A stretch of 64,000 nt of DNA from Anaerolineae bacterium (GTDB lineage Bacteria; Chloroflexota; Anaerolineae; Aggregatilineales; JAFGMM01): positions 520,893-584,892 of the forward strand of contig JAOSJO010000022.1 in NCBI GenBank assembly GCA_027494055.1, in the 5' to 3' direction. The notes below the pieces were generated by a model. That model was given only the letters and a program-made list of their open reading frames with translations. It made no database searches and had not been told where the DNA came from. Positions 1-7,025 of the stretch are shown one piece after another. A program made the translations under genes and the position numbers. Each line of letters starts with the position of its first letter. The stretch's first letter is position 1.

Positions 1-1
1 G

Positions 2-622
2 ACCGCCTTCAGAGCGGAGCAGATTCGCCGCGAGGACCTGGCTAAGCCCCGACACGTCGCCAACCTGCGCGACCTGTGGCGCGGGCTGCGCGTGCGCCTC
101 GGCATCGACGCGCCGCGCTCGTGGGGAGAGCTGCCCGAACGCTCGGCGATTCCGGCGCTTCACACGCTGCTCTTTCTCACGGCGCTGGTCGCTAACGTGT
201 GGATCACGGCGCAGGCCGTGCTCCTGGCTGTGCCAGGCGCGGGCGACCTCAACTCCCTAGAGTTCGCCGGGCTGCTCCTGGGCCAGCCTCCCGCCGTCCT
301 GCTGCCGGTTCTGGTGGCCGTGGCCGTCGGCGCGGCTGCGCCGGTGGCCGCAAAGGTCGCAGGCGAGGCCGCCGCGCGTGATACGTTCGCCGCCCAGGTC
401 CAGGATGAGAAGGCCTATCTGGGCTTCGAGCAAGCCGTTAACGAGTGGCGCGGAGCCCTGCGGCAAGCGTGGGAGGCGGACGGCCTCGACCTGCTGGAGC
501 AGGAACTCGCGCGCCAGGAGGCGCGGGCGAGGTCTGCCAGCGCAGCGCCGCTACCTGAGCGCGGTCAGGCAAGCCGCGACCAGGTCACGCGCAACAACGG
601 GCGCGCGCGCCCTTTCGCGTGA
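2..622 (+). CDS. Membrane protein, 5' end outside window
   Basis: The reading frame is open from the first bases of the window, so the true start probably lies upstream; an internal GTG at 92 is the first start seen here. Two hydrophobic stretches (roughly LHTLLFLTALVANVWITA and AVLLPVLVAVAVGAAAPV) predict two membrane helices, followed by a charged, helical, Glu/Arg-rich tail that ends in a basic segment. I recognise no family. Its stop overlaps the GTG of the next gene (GTGA at 619-622), which implies translational coupling in one operon. It opens the phage-like accessory island. Confidence 0.55.
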   Translation, partial: TAFRAEQIRREDLAKPRHVANLRDLWRGLRVRLGIDAPRSWGELPERSAIPALHTLLFLTALVANVWITAQAVLLAVPGAGDLNSLEFAGLLLGQPPAVLLPVLVAVAVGAAAPVAAKVAGEAAARDTFAAQVQDEKAYLGFEQAVNEWRGALRQAWEADGLDLLEQELARQEARARSASAAPLPERGQASRDQVTRNNGRARPFA

Positions 623-890
623 CGAGGTGCGCCGTGTGCCAGGGCATTACCTACGGCAGCGAACCGCACCGGCGATACTGTTCTGACCGGTGCCGGCAGG
701 TAGCCAGGGCGTACCGCGACGCGCACCGCTCGCCGCGCGCCTCGGCGCGCGAAGAGTGGGCTGCATCGCCTGCGGCGCGCCGCTGGATGACAAGCGGCGC
801 GCGACTCGGCGCTTCTGCTCGACGCGCTGCCGCGTGAGCTTCTGGCGTGCAATGCAGGCGCATCGTGTAACGCTAACCCTAGACTTTTGA
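619..890 (+). CDS. Tandem zinc-finger protein, probably frameshifted
   Basis: The first frame gives CAVCQ...YCSDRCRQVARAYRDAHR. A second frame, entered at about 735-760, gives CIACGAPL...FCSTRCRVSFWRAMQAHR. These are two copies of the same CxxC-x(n)-CSxRCR treble-clef-like motif, so one protein with two zinc sites interrupted by a frameshift is the simplest reading. Alternatively the second half is its own small gene starting at GTG 756. Small proteins of this kind often bind nucleic acid in phages and plasmids; no specific role can be assigned. The GTG start overlaps the stop of the upstream membrane protein. Confidence 0.45.
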
Positions 891-984
891 GGGGGCGGGC
901 GCGCCGCTGGACGACAAGCTCACGGCGCGCCCCTCCCGACTTACCGGACTGGCAAGGTCGGGATCGAAAAGGATTGTACACCAG

Positions 985-1281
985 ATGACCACGTTAATCG
1001 CAGTTTACGACTCTGAGGGCTGCCGTGGGCGCTGCGACGCGCGATGCTACAACGCGAAGGGCGACAAATGCACCTGCGTCTGTGGGGGCATGAACCACGG
1101 CGCAGGCCCACAGCGCGCGATGCAGAACACGCAAGACCTCGCGGAGGAGTGGATCACGCGATACAGCGCGGAGCACGATCTCCAGCCGACAGAGGTTGAG
1201 GTCATGGGGCACAGGACCGAGGCGGGCAAGCCGCGCCAACTGTCTATGCTCCCGCTCATGGGAGAGGCAGGCGCGGCATGA
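985..1281 (+). CDS. Small Cys-rich island protein
   Basis: 98 residues. The N-terminal half carries seven cysteines (CRGRCDARCYNA, then CTCVCGG), suggesting metal binding. The C-terminal half is helical, ending in LSMLPLMGEAG. I do not recognise a characterised family, but the pattern resembles short proteins carried on actinobacterial and Chloroflexota mobile elements. An A/G-rich AAGGA lies upstream of the ATG. Its stop overlaps the next ATG (ATGA at 1278-1281), so the two are translated together. Confidence 0.6.
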   Translation: MTTLIAVYDSEGCRGRCDARCYNAKGDKCTCVCGGMNHGAGPQRAMQNTQDLAEEWITRYSAEHDLQPTEVEVMGHRTEAGKPRQLSMLPLMGEAGAA

Positions 1282-1673
1282 TCTACCTGCTCCACTTCCT
1301 GCGTCCTATCGGCGACACCAGCAACGCGCGCGGCATGGCAATGCATTACATGGGATACGCCGATGATGGCCGCCTCGCCGACAGGCTCGCCGAGCATGAA
1401 AGCGGCTGGGGCGCGAAGATCACCGCTGAGTTCATGCGCCAGCAGATTCCGTTTGTGGTGGCCGCCACCTGGCCCGGCGACCGGAGCGAGGAACGGCGGC
1501 TAAAGCGCTGGCACAAACACCCGAAGCTGTGCCCGGTCTGCCGGGCTGCAAGGAGAAGTTCCTGTGGGGAAAGATACGCTCGTGCGCTGCCCTGTGTGCG
1601 GCACGGGGAAAATGGTGAGTCCTCGCGGTCTGCCTGTCCAATGGCTTCCCGACTCACCATGGCCGTCCCATGA
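1278..1673 (+). CDS. GIY-YIG-like nuclease-fold protein
   Basis: 131 residues beginning MIYLLHF, followed by HYMGYADDGRLADRLAEHESG, then WPGDRSEERRLKRWHKHPKLCPVC. The short hydrophobic start, the YMGY strand, the R..EH helix and the WPGDR..ERRLK motif match the GIY-YIG/URI-like small proteins common in Gram-positive phages and actinobacteria. The catalytic Glu of true GIY-YIG nucleases is not evident, so nuclease activity is unproven. The start is coupled to the upstream gene by ATGA. The stop overlaps the ATG of a 41-residue frame at 1670, which supports this reading frame to its end, although the tail after LCPVC is unlike the family and may be frameshifted. Confidence 0.6.
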   Translation: MIYLLHFLRPIGDTSNARGMAMHYMGYADDGRLADRLAEHESGWGAKITAEFMRQQIPFVVAATWPGDRSEERRLKRWHKHPKLCPVCRAARRSSCGERYARALPCVRHGENGESSRSACPMASRLTMAVP

Positions 1674-1795
1674 CGCTGATCGAGACATCCGCCGACGTGG
1701 AGGACGCCATGCTATCGGCACTGGGGCCGCTTCTGACACTACTGCGCCAGTTCCAGAAGGAGCCAGGCGCAGGCGCGTCCGCGCCGCCGGGCTAA
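1670..1795 (+). CDS. 41-residue hypothetical protein
   Basis: Starts with ATG inside an ATGA overlap with the preceding stop and encodes an acidic-amphipathic helix (MTLIETSADVEDAMLSALGP), then LLRQFQKEP and a short Gly/Ala/Pro tail. The coupled start is the main support; no family is recognised. The stretch 1796-2033 downstream shows no further convincing gene. Confidence 0.35.
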   Translation: MTLIETSADVEDAMLSALGPLLTLLRQFQKEPGAGASAPPG

Positions 1796-2033
1796 ACTGC
1801 GAGATTCGTAGTTTGACGAGCTGAAGAAACGCCGCCAGCGGGGCCGCGACGGCCACGGAAACTACGAGATTCGCAGAAAACGGGCACCAGGCGCGCGCGG
1901 AGGACCTCACCGGCGAGAGGGAGCCGACACCGCAAACACTCGCTGCCGCGTGCGCCTGGACCTCTCGCCGGCGACGACGGGGGAAACGGACGGGCATTGC
2001 ACCATGAAAGTTGACATGAGGAGTCCTGACAAC

Positions 2034-2432
2034 GTGGATACTCCAGAACTGCCCAGCGAAGGGTGTGGGCGCGTATCACCCGACCTGCGAGAGCCTGGGT
2101 TGCCCGATTCTGAGCTTCTGCCGGGCGGTGACATGCACGAAACGCCGCCAGCCGCCGACGACGAGTCGCCCGTGCAACTGCCAGAATCGAACCCGCGCGA
2201 CGAGCGAATAGACCTGCTCGACCTGGTCACGACAATCAGCGAGGCCGCAGCCAAGGCCTACTACACAGAGCGCACGATCCGAAGATGGGTCGGATCGGGC
2301 AAGGTTCGCGGTCGAAAATCGGGCGACGTGTGGTTGATCTCACTGCCCTCACTCATCAAACACCTCGCAGAGCGCGACACACGGGCGGTTTTGTCCGATC
2401 TCTGCCCCGCGAGCTGCACCCCAGGGCAGTAG
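2034..2432 (+). CDS. Excisionase-like helix-turn-helix protein
   Basis: The frame is open from GTG 1950, with ATGs at 2004 and 2016. GTG 2034 is chosen because GAGGAG lies about 10 bases upstream. The N-terminal half is acidic and Pro-rich, probably disordered. The C-terminal half reads TISEAAAKAYYTERTIRRWV, then GKVRGRKSGDVWLIS and SLIKHLAERD: a MerR/excisionase-type winged HTH (HTH_17) with the recognition helix around TERTIRRW and a wing ending in WLIS. Such proteins direct excision or act as small regulators on integrative elements. It ends about 45 bp before a perfect palindrome and the IS insertion. Confidence 0.6.
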   Translation: MDTPELPSEGCGRVSPDLREPGLPDSELLPGGDMHETPPAADDESPVQLPESNPRDERIDLLDLVTTISEAAAKAYYTERTIRRWVGSGKVRGRKSGDVWLISLPSLIKHLAERDTRAVLSDLCPASCTPGQ

Positions 2433-2477
2433 AGTCCGCCGTCCGCTCTACTACCACGAAGCCGACTCGTTTACTCT

Positions 2478-2501
2478 CAGGTCAGGGTTAACCCTGACCT
2501 G
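2478..2501. repeat. 24-bp perfect palindrome beside the IS insertion
   Basis: The arms CAGGTCAGGGTT and its exact complement lie back to back with no loop. It sits 45 bp after the HTH gene stop and two bases before the presumed target-site copy of the IS. It could be an operator for the HTH protein, a terminator stem, or the structure that attracted the transposon. Confidence 0.6.
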
Positions 2502-2502
2502 T

Positions 2503-3596
2503 CTAGCTACCGGACACTGAACAGAAGTTCGGTACGAACGTAAGCGGGACAGGGTCGTCGAGTGCCAGACACCGCTCGATGAAGTCCCAGCCGAGACGGA
2601 AAACACTCAAATCGCGGCGGTCATGGCGATCAACTGCATCGGTTTGGTGGGAGGCAATGGTGTGTTTACCGACCGCGACGAGCCAGACATAGAGGATGCA
2701 CACGGCAAGGGTGAGCCGGGACAGACGTAAGAAATGCTGCAAGTGGGTCGCTTCGAGGTCAAAGCCATGCCCTTTCAGATCGCCGAACAGTTCCTCAATC
2801 CACATGCGGCGGCGGTAGAGCTTCAGCGCCGCCTGCGCGCACGGGAGGTTGGTGGCCAGGAACCAGGGTTGCGGCTCACCTTTGCGCCAATGGAGCACCA
2901 GGCAGGTCGGATAGGCGTTGCTCTTTGTCAACAGCACCCGTCCGATCCAGGCGGTAAGGCCCGGTTGCAGGGGCAGCAAGGCGTCCAGGCGCAGCCACCG
3001 GCCTGTGTTGTAGGGCTTACACAGGTGGTCGCCGGGTTGCCGCAGCGCGTAGTCCCACCCCCACACGTCCAACTGCTCCAGCAGCAACGCATTGCCAAAC
3101 TCGCAATCCCCCACCAGCGAGGCCTTCACCCCAGGCGGGATCAATCCCTGCACGTAGCGGAGCAGTTTGATCTGCTTGACCGTCGTGCTGTGCCCCGGCG
3201 ATGACGCACCCAGGTCCACACCAGCGGCAGCGCGCGCCCCTGATACGCCACCACGACGATCAACAACTGAAACCCGAACCCGATCCTCGTGCCGTCGATG
3301 ATGAGGTGCAGCCGTCTGGCGCTCGACGCCGCCGCGATCAGGCGCACCGCAATCGGGCGATACCACTGCCGGGGACGGATCGCGCCGTTGTTCAGCAACC
3401 GACGCAGACGCTTCTCCAGGCTCGCTTTCTTGGCGCGCACCGGCAGCTTGCGCGCGATCAGGCTCAGGTGCACGCTGCGCGCCTGAAACAACGCGACGAG
3501 CAACAGCACCATGTTGGTCAGCCGACTTTCACACCCATCGGGCGCCAGTTGCGCCAGGCGCTGACGCCAGATACGATGGAGTTGGGAGTTGTTCAT
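2503..3596 (-). CDS. IS4-family DDE transposase, frameshifted
   Basis: Start at ATG 3596 with GAGGAG about 8 bases upstream. The N-terminal part covers the DNA-binding region and the first catalytic Asp (LHLIIDGTRIG). The second part contains LVGDCEFG (second Asp) and the YREK signature Y-x2-R-x3-E-x6-K in YRRRMWIEELFGDLK, which defines the IS4 family and supplies the catalytic Glu. The two parts are in different frames and join near the CCCC run at 3193-3196 on the plus strand; one extra base there restores WVRHRRGHSTTVKQ. The stop codon falls in the flanking CTAGCT. It is probably intact in reality. Confidence 0.85.
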
Positions 3597-3694
3597 CGGG
3601 CCGCTCCTCTGGATCAAGTTGTGGTTGGTGCTTCAACTTTACCAGGGGAAACCCTTTGTTCAACTCCTCGATCATTTGTTCAAGTGTCCGGTGG
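2509..3694 (-). mobile_element. IS4-family insertion sequence
   Basis: About 1.18 kb. Imperfect terminal inverted repeats are visible: ACCGGACACTGAACA at 2509 faces the complement of TGTTCAAGTGTCCGGT at 3677-3692. The hexamer CTAGCT occurs just outside both ends (2503-2508 and 3695-3700), consistent with a target duplication. A single transposase lies on the minus strand. It separates the HTH gene from the structural gene run of the island, apparently without breaking a gene. Confidence 0.8.
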
Positions 3695-3756
3695 CTAGCT
3701 GACCTGTTTCGCTAGGGCGCGGTCCGCGCCCACTTTCACGTGAGGAGATTCTCACA

Positions 3757-3999
3757 ATGCCCAGACTCTCTAACCACGACATGGGCGCGGTACTGGCCGA
3801 CCTGGTCCGGGCTGCTGGCGGCGAGATATCCCATGCGGAGCTCGTCAAGCAGCTCAAAGACCGGGGAGAGCGGCAGGTACTCGCGCGCCTGCCGGCGCTG
3901 ATCCGCACCGGGTACATCAAGCGCGAACTGCGCTCGCAGGAGAACGCGCGCCCGGCAGTGTTCTACACCGCGCCGGTTGCTTCCGCCGCCGGGGAGTAG
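3757..3999 (+). CDS. Small winged-helix protein
   Basis: 80 residues: a helix (MGAVLADLVRAAGG), a second helix (SHAELVKQLKDRGER), a third (VLARLPALIRTGYIKRE), then a strand ending in AVFYTAP. The layout and the hydrophobic pattern match a minimal winged helix. It is related to the protein at 5713, which shares L...L..RG, L...G.I and FF/FYxAP. The ribosome site GAGGAG lies inside a short stem (GTGAG/CTCAC) directly before the ATG, so initiation may be structure-sensitive. It begins the island's structural run. A DNA-binding role is inferred only from the fold. Confidence 0.6.
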   Translation: MPRLSNHDMGAVLADLVRAAGGEISHAELVKQLKDRGERQVLARLPALIRTGYIKRELRSQENARPAVFYTAPVASAAGE

Positions 4000-4045
4000 T
4001 CCCCGGCCTCGCCTCGCCTTTGTGTTCTGAGCAGGAGGCTCAATC

Positions 4046-4543
4046 ATGGCATTCACCGTTATGCTTTCGGTCATCGACGAGAAGGGCAAGACCTCAACGA
4101 CTGAGGTCAAGCTCCCCACCGCGACGGTTTGGGCTGACGCGGTCATCATGGCGCAGCAGATCGCGCTACTGATCGATCCCCTGATCCTGGGCGCGATCAC
4201 GCGCGTCGGCGTGACCGCCGACGTCGAGCTGCCCGTCGGCCTGGCAGCGTCGGCGAGCGCGAACTCCGACGTTGAGGAGGGCGCGCGCTTTCAGTTCCGC
4301 ACGGAGAACGGCTTCTACACCGGCCTCCGCCTGCCCACGTTCGACGAGTCGCTCATCGTCGCCGGGACGCGCGGCGTGGACCTCACTGACACCGACGTGG
4401 CCGCGTTCGTGGCCGCCATGGAGGACGGCATCGATACCAGCGGCTACGGCGGCACAGACACGGTCGAGCCGTGCGACGCGCGTGACGAGGACATCGTCTC
4501 CCTGGAGTTCGCGAGGGAGCAGTTTCTCAGCTCTCGCGGGTAG
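4046..4543 (+). CDS. Phage-like beta-rich structural protein
   Basis: 165 residues. It opens with strands FTVMLSVIDEKGKTST and TEVKLPTA, then a helix ending in IDPLILGAITRVGV, DVEEGARFQFRTENGF, a TFDESLI segment and an acidic VAAFVAAMEDG helix. The first 70 residues are recognisably related to those at 4739, 5934 and 6480 (hydrophobic strand, xDxxGxxS, VYLP-like strand, then LxPLLxGxI). Similar sequences occur in phage structural regions, so a virion or tail-like component is my inference. RBS GCAGGAGG precedes the ATG. Confidence 0.6.
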   Translation: MAFTVMLSVIDEKGKTSTTEVKLPTATVWADAVIMAQQIALLIDPLILGAITRVGVTADVELPVGLAASASANSDVEEGARFQFRTENGFYTGLRLPTFDESLIVAGTRGVDLTDTDVAAFVAAMEDGIDTSGYGGTDTVEPCDARDEDIVSLEFAREQFLSSRG

Positions 4544-4548
4544 GCTCC

Positions 4549-4578
4549 CCCCAGCAGCACGCACGCCACCTGCTGGGG
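4549..4578 (+). terminator. Hairpin between structural genes
   Basis: A perfect 9-bp stem, CCCCAGCAG with CTGCTGGGG, around a 12-base loop begins 6 bases after the stop of the 4046 gene. No T-run follows, so it may be a processing or attenuation hairpin rather than a full terminator. Confidence 0.45.
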
Positions 4579-4583
4579 TCGGG

Positions 4584-4736
4584 ATGTTTGACCCTCCCCT
4601 GACCTCAGCAGGTGTTAATGCTGCCTGGTCAAGCTGGCTGCTGGGCGCGCTGGAACCACTCGCGCGCCCTGGCTTCTGGGCTGATCCAGCAGCGGTGCAG
4701 CAAATCGAGCAACTTCTCGCACACCTAGGAGTGTGA
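4584..4736 (+). CDS. 50-residue FDPP-domain protein
   Basis: Starts MFDPPLTSAGVNAAWSSWLL, then LEPLARPGFWADPAAVQQ and IEQLLAHLGV. It aligns along its length with residues ~36-92 of the large collagen-like protein (FDPPYRCVLVNESW..., PDSWS, QQIEAFLRAL), so it is a free-standing copy of that protein's N-terminal domain. The stop overlaps the region that carries the next gene's RBS (AGGAG at 4727). A docking or chaperone role for the fibre protein is possible but speculative. Confidence 0.5.
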   Translation: MFDPPLTSAGVNAAWSSWLLGALEPLARPGFWADPAAVQQIEQLLAHLGV

Positions 4737-4738
4737 CC

Positions 4739-5709
4739 ATGGGTGACATGATCTACCTGCCTCACCGCGCCTTTTCGCTCTGGGACGCCCTCGGCGGCGC
4801 GCTCGTGCGCGCGGCGCATGAGGCGCTGTTCGACTTCGACAAGAACAACCCGAAACCCTGGGCGTACTACCCCGGCGTCGCCACCGGCGTGATCGCCAAC
4901 AATATGACCGGTGCGGGCGCGGTGATCTACTTCGTCGGCGCCACAATCGATGTGGTGATCCGCCACGGACCGAACGCCTCTGACATCGGTTGGTTCATTG
5001 ACGGCGTCGCACAGGCTGACATCTCCGCCTACGCCGCCTCCGAGGCCTGGGAGCACCTGCATCTGAGCGACCTGGTGCAGGGAGTCGTGCATACGCTCCA
5101 ACTCTTCAACAAGCCCAGCGCCAGCCAACCCGACAACGACGGCGTCATGACTATCGGCGAGGTCATGGTCTCCGGCGACGATCCGCGCGCCGCGCCGTTC
5201 GCAAGCGAGCTGAGCGCGGCAGTCTGGACTCTGACGTTCACCATCCGCGACGAGAACGCCAAGGACAGCACGCACTCCGTCTACCTGCCGATGGCACACT
5301 ATGAGTATGACGACGCCTCGTACTTCGCTGAGCTGTACGTGCAGCGCCTTGAGCCGCTTCTGAGGGGCGTGATCCGCACCGTCACCATCGCGCGCACGCT
5401 GTACACGGCGGCCATTGCCGCCGCTCAGCCGGGCATCGGCTCCGACATCAACCGGGGATGTACGTCAATTATCGGGTCTACGGCTCTGGCGGCGAGTACG
5501 CGCACACCCTCGCCACGTATGACGAAGCGTACACGATTCCTGACTGGGGCGGGGGCGACCGCGTGCCTCACTGGGAGGATCCCGAAGTAAGCGCGTTCTT
5601 CGACCTCATGGCGTCCGCAGTCTCCGAGGGCTTCCCTGCGAACCCCTGCGACCGTCGCGGCCAGATCATCACCGGCATTGCGAAGGCCTACCAGAGTTAC
5701 AGGTCGTGA
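4739..5709 (+). CDS. Two-domain structural protein with carbohydrate-binding-like sandwich, frameshifted
   Basis: Start ATG 4739 with AGGAG 7 bases upstream. Residues ~60-165 (AVIYFVGATIDVVIRHGP, IGWFIDGVAQADIS, LVQGVVHTLQLF, DGVMTIGEVMVSG) have the strand pattern of galactose-binding-like beta-sandwiches found in glycosidases and tail fibres. Residues ~175-235 repeat the island's structural module (WTLTFTIRDENAKDSTHSV, YLP, LLRGVIRTVTI). The frame changes at the GGGG run 5454-5457: one extra G joins it to MYVNYRVYGSGGEYAHTL and so on, ending at 5709. It is followed after 3 bases by the next gene. Likely a surface or tail component. Confidence 0.6.
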
Positions 5710-5712
5710 ATC

Positions 5713-5964
5713 ATGACTATCGACCTAACCGCTCTATCCGCGATCCACGAGGCGCTTTCTGACGGCCCGCTCCTGCGCACCGGTCTGGAGGCGCGGCTCC
5801 AGGCGCGCGGCCAGGCCGACGCACTGGAGCACCCGGTAGACCTGCTCAAAGCAGGTCAGATCGGCGCGGTCGATCTCGAAGATGACGACGGCCACCACTT
5901 TGACACGCTGTTCTTTGCCCCGGAGGATGCAGTATGGGTGTTGTATGGCTCCTTTCCGTCGTGA
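5713..5964 (+). CDS. Small winged-helix protein, paralog of the 3757 gene
   Basis: 83 residues. Helices IHEALSDGPL and LEARLQARGQADALEHPV, then LLKAGQIGAVDLEDDDG and FDTLFFAPEDA, parallel the 3757 protein. The motif LEARLQARGQA also occurs in the remnant at 53.7 kb. It overlaps the following gene by 31 bp, whose RBS (GGAGG, 5922) lies inside it. Its place before each structural block suggests a repeated gene module of winged helix plus beta proteins. Confidence 0.6.
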   Translation: MTIDLTALSAIHEALSDGPLLRTGLEARLQARGQADALEHPVDLLKAGQIGAVDLEDDDGHHFDTLFFAPEDAVWVLYGSFPS

Positions 5965-6479
5965 TCGAGGATGAAAAAGGCTCTAAGCGCACCCTCAAGC
6001 ACTACCTCCCGGAGAGCCTTTACACCTTCGACCAGGCCGAGACCTACGCCGGCGACTATCTGGCCGCGCTCGATGGCGTGATCGAGGGCGTCATCCGCAA
6101 GGCCACAATCACCCAGATCGCCGACCTCGCCGGGCTGAAAACCGAGCCGCTGCCGACCGCTGACGTGGAGGAAAAGCTCGAAATCCGGTACGACACGCTC
6201 AAAGAGGACTTCATCGACGACCAGTGGCGGCAGGCGAAGAAGTCCCACGCATGGACTCACCGGGTCCCGACGTTCCGCGATGACCTGACTATCGTCTGGT
6301 ATGACGACAGTCGAGTCGCAGACCAGGACCTCGACGCGGTGCGCGATCTCCTGCGCATGATGGACACTGCGACGGAGCCGCACCCGGCGGCGGCGTGCGA
6401 CGATCACGGCATCCGCCTGAATCTGGCGCTCCGTACCAAGTTCAAATTCAGCCGCTCTCGGAAGGGGGAGGGGGCGTAA
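5934..6479 (+). CDS. Beta-rich structural module protein A
   Basis: 181 residues. It opens VVWLLSVVIEDEKGSKRTLK, then HYLPESLYTFDQAE, YLAALDGVIEGVIRKATI and DVEEKLEIRYDTLKEDF, then a W-rich linker, VPTFRDDLTI and LLRMMDTATEPHPAAACDD. It is clearly paralogous to the next protein (VYLP..HYTFDQAE, LLDAVIGGVI), and more distantly to the 4046 and 4739 proteins. No enzyme motif is seen. RBS GGAGG sits 8 bases before the ATG. The stop TAA abuts the next ATG directly, indicating coupled translation. Confidence 0.6.
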   Translation: MGVVWLLSVVIEDEKGSKRTLKHYLPESLYTFDQAETYAGDYLAALDGVIEGVIRKATITQIADLAGLKTEPLPTADVEEKLEIRYDTLKEDFIDDQWRQAKKSHAWTHRVPTFRDDLTIVWYDDSRVADQDLDAVRDLLRMMDTATEPHPAAACDDHGIRLNLALRTKFKFSRSRKGEGA

Positions 6480-7025
6480 ATGTGGGTCTGGCGTATCGTC
6501 ATCACGATCAAGGACGCGAACGGGCGGCGGTCCTCGTTCAAGGTCTATCTACCGGCAGAGCACTACACGTTTGACCAGGCCGAGGCCTGGCTGAGCGACT
6601 TTCTGCCGCTGCTCGATGCCGTGATCGGCGGCGTGATCTCCGAGGCGCGCATCGAGCGGGAGATCTCCGCCGCAGGCCTTCAGGAGATCGCCGGCGAGTC
6701 TGCGCGCGTGGAAGTGTCGATGCAGAACGCTTTTGAGCTGCGCCACTTCGACACGGTGCGCGAAAAGACTCTCTTTGCTGGCAAGAAGCGCATCTACCGG
6801 CAGTCGATTCCGACCTGGTCAGAGGCCTTGACCTACTTGGGCCCGCTCACAGGCAAGCGATTCCGCGCCTCATGGGAGCCTGCCGTGATCGCATATGAGA
6901 ACCTGCACCACGCCGCCGAGACGCTGGGGCACCCGGCGAAGCCCAGCGACTCGCGTGGCATCCGCGTCATTGCCTTCCACAAGGTGGGTAAGGGGCTGGT
7001 CTACGCCAAGTCGCGGGGGCGCTGA
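6480..7025 (+). CDS. Beta-rich structural module protein B
   Basis: 181 residues, the same length as its upstream neighbour and aligning throughout: WRIVITIKDANGRRSSFKVY, LPAEHYTFDQAEAWL, LLDAVIGGVISEARIE, VPTW-type segment (IPTWSEALTY), HAAETLGHPAKPSDSRGIRV. The C-terminal P.D.RGIR motif is shared with the 4739 protein (PCDRRGQ) and the 5934 protein (ACDDHGIR), linking all three. The stop overlaps the ATG of the fibre gene by one base (TGATG). Tandem paralogs of equal length suggest subunits of a hetero-oligomeric structure (inference). Confidence 0.6.
   Translation: MWVWRIVITIKDANGRRSSFKVYLPAEHYTFDQAEAWLSDFLPLLDAVIGGVISEARIEREISAAGLQEIAGESARVEVSMQNAFELRHFDTVREKTLFAGKKRIYRQSIPTWSEALTYLGPLTGKRFRASWEPAVIAYENLHHAAETLGHPAKPSDSRGIRVIAFHKVGKGLVYAKSRGR

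Noticed and set aside
1564..1824. A GTG-started frame with LVRCPVCGTGKMVSPRG and a good AAGGAG upstream
   Set aside because: It lies within the frame of the GIY-YIG-like gene, whose start and stop are coupled to its neighbours. The tail is low-complexity. It could still be a real zinc-ribbon gene if a frameshift is present.
4166..5299. Long minus-strand open frame (377 codons)
   Set aside because: It is antisense to three genes with ribosome sites and paralogs, and its translation is the Ala/Val/Arg-rich type expected from GC-rich shadow frames.
5440..5470. Programmed -1 ribosomal frameshift in the two-domain structural gene
   Set aside because: No X-XXY-YYZ slippery heptamer or strong downstream structure; the GGGG run fits the general homopolymer error pattern.
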